A DNA stretch of 64,000 nt from Pontibaca methylaminivorans (GTDB lineage: Bacteria; Pseudomonadota; Alphaproteobacteria; Rhodobacterales; Rhodobacteraceae), in the NCBI RefSeq assembly GCF_900156525.1, contig NZ_FTPS01000001.1:1426001-1490000 (forward strand), read 5' to 3'. The translations under genes and the position numbers were made by a program. Shown in pieces: positions 55,039-64,000 of this stretch. Every line of letters begins with the position of its first letter. The first letter of the stretch is position 1. The notes beneath the pieces are model-generated. The model did no database searches. It worked only from the letters and a program-made list of their open reading frames with translations, and was not told the DNA's origin.

Positions 55039-57093
55039 TCAGCGCCGCCCCTCGCGCAGCCACCCGGCAAGGATCAGCCCGCCCGCGAGCAGCAGCATCG
55101 CCCAGGGCGGCAAAAGCGGGTGCTGGCGCAACTCGGTCGTCTCGTAGGCGCCGCGCGGGGTCAGGCCGATCCAGCCGCGCCCGGCCGCCGCCGCGCCTTC
55201 GCGCACGTCCCGGATCCGGGGCAGCCCGTCCTCGAGCCGCAGGATGCCGCCGCGCATCGGGGCAATCACGGGGTCGAGCACCTCGCCCGTGGCGATGGTC
55301 TGTTCGAATTCCTTCGGCGCTTCCGGGCCAAGGCCGATCACGGCCTCCTGTTCGCCCTCGCGCAGCCGGTAAAGCCCGATCTCCGCACCCTCGTAATCCG
55401 CCTCGAACCGCCCGGGCGCCACCTGTTCGAGCGTGACCTGCGCGCTTTCGCCGCCGGGGGCCGTGACCGTCACCGCGCCGACCCCGTCGCCCAGTGTGCG
55501 GCGGGTGATGCGCATGTGCTGGCCGGTGGCCTGCGCGGTCAGCGCCTCTTCCTCGAGCTCGGGCTCCTTCATCAGCCAGTGCGCCAGCCGGCGCAGCAGG
55601 TCGAGCTGCGGCCCGCCGCCCTTGTAGCCCCGCCCCCAGAGCCAGGCCTGATCCGATGCGAGCAGCGCCACCCGCCCGTCCTCCACCCGGTCGAGCACCA
55701 GAAGCGGCAGGTCGTTCGCCCCCTCCATCAGCACTTCGCCGGAATCGGGGCTGACCTCGATCTGGCGCAGCCAGGGGCCCCAGGTTCCGGCCCCCTCAAG
55801 CCCCTCGGTGACCGGGTGACGCGCCCCCGTGTCCGAGATCGCGGGCCGGAAGCTGCGTTCGATCACCCGCGCCGTCGGCCCGGCCGGCAGGACCGCCCCG
55901 AGCGGCGAGCGCCAGATGCTGTCCGGCCCGGCAAATTCCGGCCCCGCGGCCACCAGCACGGCGCCGCCGTTGCGGGCATAATTCGCCACATTGGCAAAAT
56001 AGGCGGGCGGAAGGATGCCGCGCCGCTTGTAGCGGTCAAAGATGATCAGGTCAAAATCGTCGATCTTTTCCATGAACAGTTCATAGGTCGGAAAGGCGAT
56101 CAGGCTCAGTTCCTCGACCGGGACGCCATCGTGCTTGTCGGGCGGCCGCAGGATGGTGAAATGCACAAGATCGACCGAACTGTCGGATTTCAGCAGGTTG
56201 CGCCAGGTGCGCCCGCCAGCGTGGGGTTCGCCCGAAACCAGCAGGACGCGCAGCCGGTCGCGCACACCGTTGATCTGCACAATGCGGGTGTTGTTGCGCG
56301 CGGTGAGCTCTCCGGGCACCTCCGGCGTGCGGAGTTCGATCACGTTGCGTCCGCCCCGCGCCAGCGTGACCGGCACCTCGATGTCCTCGCCGACGGGAAG
56401 ATTGAAACGGCGCGGTTCGCCGCCGTTCAGCGAAATATCGACCGGGGCAGAGCCCGCCCCCTCGGGCGCGGCGCCGCTGTCCTCGACCCTTAGCCGCATC
56501 CTGACCGGCTCGCCGATGATGGCGAACGACGGCGTGTCCGAGACCGCAAGCCGGCGGTCCCAGTCATCCGCGTGACCGGTGAGCAGAAGATGGAGCGGCG
56601 CCGGCAGCGGGGGCGCGCGATCGGCGTCATGCACCTGTCCGTCGCTCAGCGCGATGATCCCGGCGATCCGGCCGCGTGGCAGTTCGGCCAGCGCCTGCGC
56701 GAGCGCGCCCATGAGCAGCGTGCCCTCGTCCTCGCCCTGTTCGCCGTCCCCGTCGCCCACGGTGATGCGGCGCAATTCGGTGTCGGGGCGCGCCTCGATC
56801 CGCTCGGCAAGCTCCTGCGCCGCTGCTCCGGTCTGCTCGCTGCGGTCGGACAGGCCCTGGCTTGCGCTTTTGTCCTCGATCATCACCACGATATCGGGAA
56901 GCGGGCGGCGATCCTCGCTGCGCCAGGATGGTCCGGCGAGCGCGCCAAGCAGTGCAATTGTCGCAAGGCCGCGCCATGCCCAGCCGGACAGCCCGCGCCA
57001 GAGCGCGAACAGCACCGCGCCCAAAGCGATCACCCCGAGCACGGCGATCACGGGCCAGGGCAGCAGCGGGTCGAAATGGACCGACCCGTTCAT
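55039..57093 (-). CDS. membrane-anchored GATase-like protein of the MoxR/DUF58 block
   Basis: A 684-residue protein with two N-terminal helices (about 12-54), a long periplasmic part and a C-terminal helix (about 660-678) followed by a basic tail. Residues about 66-155 resemble a degenerate von Willebrand A region (VVMIEDKSASQGLSDRSEQT). Residues about 310-480 resemble a class I glutamine-amidotransferase-like flavodoxin fold (FDLIIFDRYKRRGILPPAYF, ARNGGAVLVAAGPEF). There is no obvious catalytic Cys, so it is probably structural or binding. The ATG overlaps the DUF4159 gene by 4 bases. The function is unknown; relatives always accompany MoxR and DUF58 genes. Confidence 0.8.
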   Translation of the reverse strand: MNGSVHFDPLLPWPVIAVLGVIALGAVLFALWRGLSGWAWRGLATIALLGALAGPSWRSEDRRPLPDIVVMIEDKSASQGLSDRSEQTGAAAQELAERIEARPDTELRRITVGDGDGEQGEDEGTLLMGALAQALAELPRGRIAGIIALSDGQVHDADRAPPLPAPLHLLLTGHADDWDRRLAVSDTPSFAIIGEPVRMRLRVEDSGAAPEGAGSAPVDISLNGGEPRRFNLPVGEDIEVPVTLARGGRNVIELRTPEVPGELTARNNTRIVQINGVRDRLRVLLVSGEPHAGGRTWRNLLKSDSSVDLVHFTILRPPDKHDGVPVEELSLIAFPTYELFMEKIDDFDLIIFDRYKRRGILPPAYFANVANYARNGGAVLVAAGPEFAGPDSIWRSPLGAVLPAGPTARVIERSFRPAISDTGARHPVTEGLEGAGTWGPWLRQIEVSPDSGEVLMEGANDLPLLVLDRVEDGRVALLASDQAWLWGRGYKGGGPQLDLLRRLAHWLMKEPELEEEALTAQATGQHMRITRRTLGDGVGAVTVTAPGGESAQVTLEQVAPGRFEADYEGAEIGLYRLREGEQEAVIGLGPEAPKEFEQTIATGEVLDPVIAPMRGGILRLEDGLPRIRDVREGAAAAGRGWIGLTPRGAYETTELRQHPLLPPWAMLLLAGGLILAGWLREGRR

Positions 57094-59843
57094 TGGCCGA
57101 GCCGCTCCAGCAGCGCCGGCACGTGGACCTGATCGGATTTGTAGTTCCCGGTCAGCACATGCATCACCAGATTGACGCCGAAGCGGTCGGCCAGTTCGCG
57201 CTGCCGCTCGCCCGCGCTGCCGCGTCCGACCGGCACCAGCACACGGCCATTCCGGTCGACCGCCCAGGCGGCGGCCCAGTCATTGCCGCCGATCACCACC
57301 GGCGTCACCCCGTCGTTGAGGTTGCGGAACGGCATGCCCTCGGCCGCATCGCCGCCGGTGGCGGCCTCGACCCAGATGTCGCGCCCGTCGTGGCGGCCGG
57401 GAAAGTCCTGCAACAGGTAGAAGCTGCGGGTCAGCACATGATCCTGCGGCAGCGGTTCGAGCGGCGGAATATCAAGCGGTGCCGCCAGTTCGCGCAGCTT
57501 GCGCCCGTTCGGGCTGGCGCTGCCGTAATCCGCCACATCGGCATCGCGGGTGTCGAAGAGGATCAGCCCGCCATTGCGCAGATAGTCGTTGAGCCGCGAA
57601 TAGGCCTCGCGCGAGGGGCGCGGCTGATCCGGGGTGATCGGCCAGTAGAGCATCGGGAAAAAGGCGAGTTCATCCGTTTCCAGGTCAACCCCGATCGGCT
57701 GTGCCGGCTCGACCGAGGTGCGGAAGAACAGCGTATCCGAAAGCCCCCTCAGCCCGGCCTGCGCGATGTCATCGACGCGGGAATCGCCGGTCAGGACATG
57801 GGCAAGGGCCAGGTTGCCGCTGGCGCGGGCGGCAAAGTCATCCGCTTCGTCCGCCTGCACCGGATGCGAGGCAAAAAGGCAGGCCAGAACCAGAACCGCC
57901 GCGCCGCCAATGGGCCGCAGCCGCCCCGAAACCGCAAGCGCCGCCAGCACGTCGATCACAAGCAGGCCGAGCGCGAGCGCAAGCAGCACCCCGCCGAGCG
58001 GGCGCTCGGGCGCGGCGGCAAGGGATGCAACCGGCACATCGCGCGGCCATGCCGAGGGGGTGAGCACCGCGTCGGCGGTCAGCACATTGCGTGCGATCCG
58101 CCTGTCACCGCCTGCGTAAAGCCCCGGACGCAGGTCCGGGCCGGGCGGTTCGGTCGCGAGCATCGCGCCATCGACGCCGGGCAGTGTGTCGGCCTCGGAA
58201 AGCATGCCGAAGCCGTCCATCACCTGCAGCGGCTGCCAGACGGTGCCGGCCAGATCATCGGGCCCGGGCGCCGCGCCGCCGGCGGAAATCGCCAGGCGGT
58301 CCAGCATCTCGACGAACAGGCCCGAAAGCGGCAGGCTCGACCATTCGGCATTGGCGGTGACGTGGAACAGCACCACCCGTCCCTTGCCGAGCGCCTTGCG
58401 GGTGACAAGCGGCGTTCCGTCGGCCAGCGCCGCGATCGTGCGCGCGGACAGATCCGGCCCCGGCTCGGCCAGCACCTGCGCCGATACGGTGACCTCATCC
58501 GGGGGGGTGAGCCCGGCAAAGGGCGAGTCCTCGGCAAAGGGCGCAAGCCGGCGCGGCTCTCCCCAGCTCATGGCGCCGCCGATGCTGCGCCCGCCACTGC
58601 GCAGCCGCACCGGCAGCAGCGGGTCATCCTCCTGCCGTCCGGCCTCGCTCGCGGCAAGGCGGGGGCCGGCAAAACGCAGCAGCATCCCGCCCGCTTCGAC
58701 CCATTCGCGCAGGGCCTCCGCCTCGGGAGGGGGGAGTGCGGCCACATCGGCAAGCACGACCACATCGGAATTGGCCGCGATCAGCTCGCGGAGCGGGCCT
58801 TTCAGCAGTTCCGCATCGGGCGCGAGCGCCTGTTCGAGGAAATGCAGCGGCGACAGCAGCGCCAGCGCCTCGCGCCCCTCGCGCCCGGCAACAAGCGCGA
58901 CCTTGCGCTGCGCCAACCCGTCATCGGCAAGCACCACCGCCCCGGCCGAGCGCGCGCCATTGATCGAAAACCGCGTGACGCGCGCGGCGAGTTCGCGCGG
59001 CAGCGACAGTTCGGCCCGCGCCTCAGCCTCGCCCGGGCCGAATTGCGCCTGCGTGGTGGCCAGCCGGCGCATTGTGCCGCCGGGATCGCGCCCTTCGGCG
59101 CTGATCGTGACATCGCGCGCGGCATCGTTCCCGGTGCGCAGGATGCGGAAGCTCAGCACGCCGTCCTTGCGTTCCGGCGGTGCGAGGGCAAGAACCTCCT
59201 GACCCGGCACCACATGCAGGCTGCCGCGGGCGCGCAGGGCCGCGACCAGCGACTCGCGCCCCGGATAGGCCAGCCCGTCGTCAAGCCAGATCGTGTCGAA
59301 CCGCCCCTCCGCCGCGTTGATCGCGTCGAGCGCGGCTTCGATCTGCGCCGTGTCCGGGAGGAAGGGCTCGGGCGCGAGGCTGGCAAGGCGGCTGCGCTGG
59401 GCCTCGGCGGGCTGAAAGGTGATCTCGTCCGGGGCCGTCAGCGGCAGGAGCGCGACGCTGCGACCGGCCCGCGCCGCCCGCACCAGCGCGGCGTCGAGCT
59501 GTTCCATCCGCCCCCGCCAATGGGCCGCCCCGGCCCAGCCGGCGTCCAGCACGACAAGCAGCGGGCCGCGCGCGGTGTCGGGGGTCTGCGGGTTCAGGAC
59601 CGGGCCGGCGAAACCGACGATCATCGCCGCCGCCGCCACCGCCCGCAGCAGCAAAAGCCACCAGGGCGTGCGTTCGGCAATGCTTTCGTCGTCGCGCAGG
59701 CCCAGCAGCAGCGCGACCCCCGGAAAGCGCCGGCGGATCGGCGCGGGCGGCAGGGCGCGCAGCAGCAGCCAGAGCAGCGGCAGCGCGAACAGCCCGAGCA
59801 GCAGCCAGGGCGCGGTAAAGCCGATGCTGCCGAAAGCGATCAT
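57090..59843 (-). CDS. BatA-N/DUF4159 membrane protein
   Basis: A 917-residue protein. The N-terminus (about 1-85) is a BatA-like two-helix domain (SIGFTAPWLLLGLFALPLLW, then RRRFPGVALLLGLRD). A central von Willebrand-like/GATase-like periplasmic region follows, two further helices at about 595-650, and a C-terminal DUF4159 domain (about 680-910: NLALAHVLTGDSRVDDIAQA, FFPMLYWPI, LNDYLRNGGLILFDTRDADV, FGVNLVMHVLTGNYKSDQV). The 4-base overlaps with both neighbours show a tight operon. The precise role is unknown; Bat-type proteins act with MoxR ATPases in envelope stress tolerance or complex maturation. Confidence 0.88.
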   Translation of the reverse strand: MIAFGSIGFTAPWLLLGLFALPLLWLLLRALPPAPIRRRFPGVALLLGLRDDESIAERTPWWLLLLRAVAAAAMIVGFAGPVLNPQTPDTARGPLLVVLDAGWAGAAHWRGRMEQLDAALVRAARAGRSVALLPLTAPDEITFQPAEAQRSRLASLAPEPFLPDTAQIEAALDAINAAEGRFDTIWLDDGLAYPGRESLVAALRARGSLHVVPGQEVLALAPPERKDGVLSFRILRTGNDAARDVTISAEGRDPGGTMRRLATTQAQFGPGEAEARAELSLPRELAARVTRFSINGARSAGAVVLADDGLAQRKVALVAGREGREALALLSPLHFLEQALAPDAELLKGPLRELIAANSDVVVLADVAALPPPEAEALREWVEAGGMLLRFAGPRLAASEAGRQEDDPLLPVRLRSGGRSIGGAMSWGEPRRLAPFAEDSPFAGLTPPDEVTVSAQVLAEPGPDLSARTIAALADGTPLVTRKALGKGRVVLFHVTANAEWSSLPLSGLFVEMLDRLAISAGGAAPGPDDLAGTVWQPLQVMDGFGMLSEADTLPGVDGAMLATEPPGPDLRPGLYAGGDRRIARNVLTADAVLTPSAWPRDVPVASLAAAPERPLGGVLLALALGLLVIDVLAALAVSGRLRPIGGAAVLVLACLFASHPVQADEADDFAARASGNLALAHVLTGDSRVDDIAQAGLRGLSDTLFFRTSVEPAQPIGVDLETDELAFFPMLYWPITPDQPRPSREAYSRLNDYLRNGGLILFDTRDADVADYGSASPNGRKLRELAAPLDIPPLEPLPQDHVLTRSFYLLQDFPGRHDGRDIWVEAATGGDAAEGMPFRNLNDGVTPVVIGGNDWAAAWAVDRNGRVLVPVGRGSAGERQRELADRFGVNLVMHVLTGNYKSDQVHVPALLERLGQ

Positions 59844-60711
59844 CGCGCCCCCCGCCCGAGCGCGCGCCAGATCCAGAGCAGCGCCGCCTGTGCGCTTTCG
59901 TCGGTGCGATGCAGCCCGACCTGCCAGCCGCTCGTGCGCGCGAGCCGGTCAAGCTCGTCCCGGCGTTCGGCAAGGCGCGCGTCATAGCGGCTGCGCAGAT
60001 CCTGCGCCTTCAGCGTCTCGTGGCGCAGGCTGCCGGCCATGCTCTGGAACAGGGTGCGGCCGCGATAGGGGAAATCCTCCTCGGCCGGGTCGAGCACCTG
60101 CAGCAGGATGCCCTGCATCCGCCGCCCGGCTGCCTGCGCGAGCATGTCGCGTAGCGTTTCAAGCGGGCCGAGGAAATCCGAAATCAGCAATGCACGCCCG
60201 CCGAAGGGCAGCACCACCGCTTCGGGGCTGGCGTGGTCGCCCGCGGTTTCGGGCAGGAATGCCGCCGTCAGCCGCTCGACCTGCTGGCGACCGCGGGCGG
60301 GCGGCAGCGCGGGGCCAAGCAGCCCGACCCGTTCGCCCCCGCGCAGCAGCAGGATCGCGCAGGCCAGCGCCAGGAGCCGCGCGCGCTCCCCCTTGTCCGG
60401 CAGGCCGGAAGCCGAGGAAAACCCCATCGACGCACCCCGGTCGACCCAGAGCATGACCGATTGCGCCGTCTGCCATTCCCGTTCGCGCACGAAATGCTGA
60501 TCGCCCCGGGCGGAGCGGCGGTGGTCGATCATGCGGCTGCTGTCGCCCGCGCCGGCAAGACGATACTGCCAGAAGTCATCGCCCCGCCCGGCCCGGCGGC
60601 GCCCGTGTTCGCCCAGTATCAGCGTCCCGGCAAGTTGCTCGGCATGGGCCAGGAGCGGCGGCAGGGATGCGGCGGCGCGCTCGGCCGATTCTCGCAAGGC
60701 AAGGTGGTCAT

Positions 60712-60715
<4 letters not shown>
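59840..60715 (-). CDS. DUF58 domain protein
   Basis: A 291-residue cytoplasmic protein of the DUF58 family, a partner of MoxR ATPases. The DUF58 core includes SRMIDHRRSARGDQHFVRER (about 60-79; the S.RxI.wr..AR pattern), the MIDAS-like VDRGASMGFSS near 91-101, LLGPALPPARGR, and LISDFLGPLETLRDMLAQAA. It is thought to work as a VWA-like adaptor that presents substrates to the ATPase. It starts 4 bases inside the end of the MoxR gene and ends inside the start of the DUF4159 gene. Confidence 0.92.
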
Positions 60716-61719
<1,004 letters not shown>

Positions 61720-61787
61720 AAAATCGCCCCCGGCGGTCGTGATCCCTGCCGGTGAGTCTAACCTGTTTCGAGGTGATCGCAAAAGCA

Positions 61788-62375
61788 ATGAACAGACAAA
61801 TGAACGTGACAACAACGGCCGAAGGCATCGCGGCGGCTGCAAGGGCGGCGAGTCGCGAATCCGGCGGTCTGCCGCCGGTTCATCTCTGGGATCCGCCTTA
61901 TTGCGGTGACCTGGACATCAGGATCGCCCGCGACGGAAACTGGTTCTATCTTGGCACGCCGATAGGGCGGCCGGAAATGGTGCGGCTGTTCTCGACCATC
62001 CTCAAGAAGGAAAAGAGCGATTATTTTCTGGTGACCCCGGTGGAAAAGATCGGCATCACCGTCGATGACGCGCCGTTTGTCGCCGTCGATTTCACCGCGA
62101 AGGGCAAGGGCCGGAAACAGGTGCTGACCTTCACCACCAATGTGGGCGACAGCGTCACCGCCGACGATGAACACCGCATCCGCGTCCATCGCGACAAGAG
62201 CGGAGAGCCCTCGCCCTATGTGATGGTCCGCGGCGGGCTTGAGGCGCTGATCGACCGCAAGAGTTTCTACCGCCTGATCGAGCGCGGCTCGCACAAGGAC
62301 GGCTGGTTCGGCATCTGGTCGAGCGGGAGCTTTTTCCGCATCATTCCCTCGGACGAGCTGCCGGAGGGCGAATAG
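61788..62375 (+). CDS. DUF1285 domain protein
   Basis: A 195-residue cytoplasmic protein of the DUF1285 family, whose members have a two-domain beta-rich fold and unknown function. Family blocks are VHLWDPPYCGDLDIRIARDG, NWFYLGTPIGRPEMVRLFST, YFLVTPVEKIGITVDDAPFV and VMVRGGLEALIDRKSFYRLI. The start is uncertain: ATG 61788 is used (AGGTGATC about 10 bases upstream); ATG 61800 or an upstream GTG at 61752 are alternatives. In Rhodobacterales it regularly sits next to the MoxR block, divergent from it as here. Its stop is 7 bases from the convergent polA stop. Confidence 0.88.
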   Translation: MNRQMNVTTTAEGIAAAARAASRESGGLPPVHLWDPPYCGDLDIRIARDGNWFYLGTPIGRPEMVRLFSTILKKEKSDYFLVTPVEKIGITVDDAPFVAVDFTAKGKGRKQVLTFTTNVGDSVTADDEHRIRVHRDKSGEPSPYVMVRGGLEALIDRKSFYRLIERGSHKDGWFGIWSSGSFFRIIPSDELPEGE

Positions 62376-62382
62376 GCGCCGA

Positions 62383-64000
62383 TCAATGCGCCTGGGCCCA
62401 GTTCGGGCCGCTGCCGGCGTCCACGGTCAGTTTCACGTCAAGGTGAACCACCGGATCGGCGGCGTTTTCCATCACGTCGCGGGCGCGGGAGATCACCTCG
62501 TCAACCGCGCCTTCGGCCACCTCGAACAGCAGTTCGTCATGCACCTGCAACAGCATCCGCGCCGGCAGCCCCTTGATCGCCGCCGGCATGCGGATCATGG
62601 CACGGCGGATCACATCGGCGGCGGTGCCCTGAATCGGCGCGTTGATCGCGGCGCGATAGGCCAGCCCCGAGCGCGGCCCCTTGGCATTGATTTCCGGCGT
62701 GCGGATGCGGCGCCCGAACAGCGTCTGCACATATTCATGTTCGCGGGCAAATGCCTTGGTCCGCTCCATATAGTCGCGGATGCCGGGGAAGCGTTCGAAA
62801 TAGCGGTCGATGAAACCCTGGGCCTCGGCCCGGGGGATGCGCAGGTTGCGGGCAAGGCCAAAGCCCGAAATGCCATAGATCACGCCGAAATTGATCGCCT
62901 TGGCCTGGCGGCGGATTTCCGGCGTCATCTGGTCGAGCGGCACGTGGAACATCTCGCTCGCGGTCAGGGCATGGATGTCGAGCCCCTCGGCAAAGGCCGC
63001 CTTCAATTCGTCGATGCCGGCGATATGGGCAAGGATGCGCAATTCGATCTGGGAATAGTCGAGGCTGACCAGCAGGTTGCCTTCCTCGGCCACGAAAGCC
63101 TCGCGGATGCGCCGCCCCTCTTCGCTGCGCACCGGGATGTTCTGGAGGTTCGGATCGGTCGAGGCCAGCCGCCCGGTGTTCGCGCCGGCGATGGAATAGC
63201 AGGTATGCACCCGCCCGGTCTCGGGATTGATATGGGTCTGGAGCGCATCGGTATAGGTCGATTTCAGCTTCGAGATCGCGCGCCAGTCCAGCACCCGGCG
63301 CGCCAGGTCGTGCTCGGTGGCAAGGTCTTCGAGCACGTCCACATTGGTGGAATAGGCGCCGGTCTTGCCGCGCTTGCCGCCGGGCAGGTTCATCTTGTCG
63401 AACAGGATTTCGCCAAGCTGCTTGGGGCTGCCGATATTGAAGGTCTCGCCGGCAAGGCCGTGAATTTCGGCCTCGAGCCCGGCCATTTTCTGCGCGAATG
63501 CGCTCGACATGCGCGAAAGCGTCGCGCGGTCGACCTTGATGCCGTTCATCTCCATCTGCGCCAGCACCGGGATCAGGGGCCGCTCCAGCGTCTCGTAAAC
63601 GGTCGTGACCCGTTCACGGTGAAGCTGCGGCTTGAACGCCTGCCAGAGCCGCAGGGTGACGTCGGCATCCTCGGCCGCGTAGGGCAGCGCATCGTCAACC
63701 GTAACCCGGTCGAAGGTGATCGCCGATTTGCCCGCGCCGAGCAGCGGCTTGATCGGCAGCGGCGTATGCCCGAGATAACGCTCGCAAAGCGTGTCCATGC
63801 CATGCCCGTGCAGCCCGGCATGAAGCGCATAGGACAGCAGCATCGTGTCGTCGATCGGCGCGATGTCGATGCCGCAGCGGGCAAGGATCTTGGCGTCATA
63901 CTTGATGTTCTGCCCGATCTTGAGGATCGCCGGATCCTCGAGCACCGGTTTCAGCAGCGCGAGCGCCTCGTCCACCGGCATCTGCCCCACGGCAAGGCTG
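62383..64000 (-). CDS. polA: DNA polymerase I (partial, N-terminus outside the window)
   Basis: The C-terminal 538 codons of family A DNA polymerase; the 5' end lies beyond position 64000. The remaining part of the 3'-5' exonuclease domain keeps its later motifs (KIGQNIKYDAKILARCGI, DDTMLLSYALHAG, YAAEDADVTLRLW), so proofreading is probably intact. Polymerase motifs are complete: TGRLASTDPNLQNIPVRSEE, motif A SLDYSQIELRILAHIAG, motif B RRQAKAINFGVIYGISGFGL, and motif C LLQVHDELLFEV. Pol I fills gaps and removes RNA primers. It is convergent with the DUF1285 gene. Confidence 0.97.
   Translation of the reverse strand, partial: SLAVGQMPVDEALALLKPVLEDPAILKIGQNIKYDAKILARCGIDIAPIDDTMLLSYALHAGLHGHGMDTLCERYLGHTPLPIKPLLGAGKSAITFDRVTVDDALPYAAEDADVTLRLWQAFKPQLHRERVTTVYETLERPLIPVLAQMEMNGIKVDRATLSRMSSAFAQKMAGLEAEIHGLAGETFNIGSPKQLGEILFDKMNLPGGKRGKTGAYSTNVDVLEDLATEHDLARRVLDWRAISKLKSTYTDALQTHINPETGRVHTCYSIAGANTGRLASTDPNLQNIPVRSEEGRRIREAFVAEEGNLLVSLDYSQIELRILAHIAGIDELKAAFAEGLDIHALTASEMFHVPLDQMTPEIRRQAKAINFGVIYGISGFGLARNLRIPRAEAQGFIDRYFERFPGIRDYMERTKAFAREHEYVQTLFGRRIRTPEINAKGPRSGLAYRAAINAPIQGTAADVIRRAMIRMPAAIKGLPARMLLQVHDELLFEVAEGAVDEVISRARDVMENAADPVVHLDVKLTVDAGSGPNWAQAH

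Noticed and set aside
56862-59987. A plus-strand open frame of about 1040 codons opposite the DUF4159 genes
   Set aside because: Composition is Arg/Gln/Gly-rich and low in hydrophobic core residues; the minus strand carries the recognisable proteins.

Overview
This window is a chromosomal segment of a high-GC alphaproteobacterium. The gene content and order (enoyl-CoA hydratase, rpsT, dnaA, dnaN, recF, gyrB; mutM divergent from ubiE-ubiB; BluB; ArfB; the MoxR/DUF58/DUF4159 block next to DUF1285 and polA) fit the order Rhodobacterales (Rhodobacteraceae/Paracoccaceae). The species cannot be named from sequence alone. Coding density is very high, strong Shine-Dalgarno (SD) sequences are common, and no rRNA, tRNA, insertion sequence, prophage or CRISPR array was seen.

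Layout. Positions 1-470 (minus): the first codons of an unknown gene and a small membrane protein. 882-7022 (minus): a complete six-gene Mrp-type Na+/H+ antiporter operon (order mnhAB-C-D-E-F-G, A and B fused) behind a good sigma70-type promoter. 7406-12092 (plus): a secreted CAP-domain protein, a sodium:alanine symporter, a serine/threonine-type amino-acid transporter and serC. 12085-14377 (minus): ubiE-ubiB of ubiquinone synthesis, divergent from mutM. 15419-23652 (plus): enoyl-CoA hydratase, rpsT, dnaA, dnaN, recF and gyrB, the replication block. 23695-26374: an MliC-like lysozyme inhibitor (minus), panB (plus) and cfa (minus). 26563-29713: aspS, immediately followed by a BglII-type restriction endonuclease that faces an MT-A70 adenine methyltransferase; together these look like a type II restriction-modification system. 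29869-36351: bluB, an MltB-type transglycosylase, trhO, then pncA-pncB-glpK. 36348-41924 (minus): a UMF1-type MFS permease, MepA, a phytase-like esterase, a QueT/YhhQ transporter, arfB and a P1/DmpA peptidase. 42058-45182 (plus): yggT, recQ, yaaA. 45190-47379 (minus): a hybrid histidine kinase. 47537-55032 (plus): a thioester-containing alpha-2-macroglobulin with an N-terminal PAN/apple domain, coupled to pbpC. 55039-61719 (minus): the MoxR, DUF58, DUF4159 and GATase-like membrane block. 61788-64000: a DUF1285 protein (plus) and the 3' part of polA (minus).

How the genes work together. Most of the window is housekeeping: replication initiation, base-excision repair and RecQ, cofactor synthesis (ubiquinone, pantothenate, NAD salvage, the lower ligand of B12), ion homeostasis, and envelope maintenance (MltB, MepA, PBP1C with its A2M partner, MliC, Cfa). 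The clearest accessory island is the restriction-modification pair wedged between aspS and bluB.

The least explained sequence is the 266-bp gap between queT and arfB. On the minus strand it carries an 18-codon reading frame behind an SD that is almost a full complement of the 16S rRNA 3' end, followed by a strong hairpin before the ribosome-rescue gene arfB. This arrangement suggests an attenuation-type leader or a small RNA, and it is the best candidate here for an undescribed regulatory system. All assignments come from reading the sequence and translations by eye; no database search was run.
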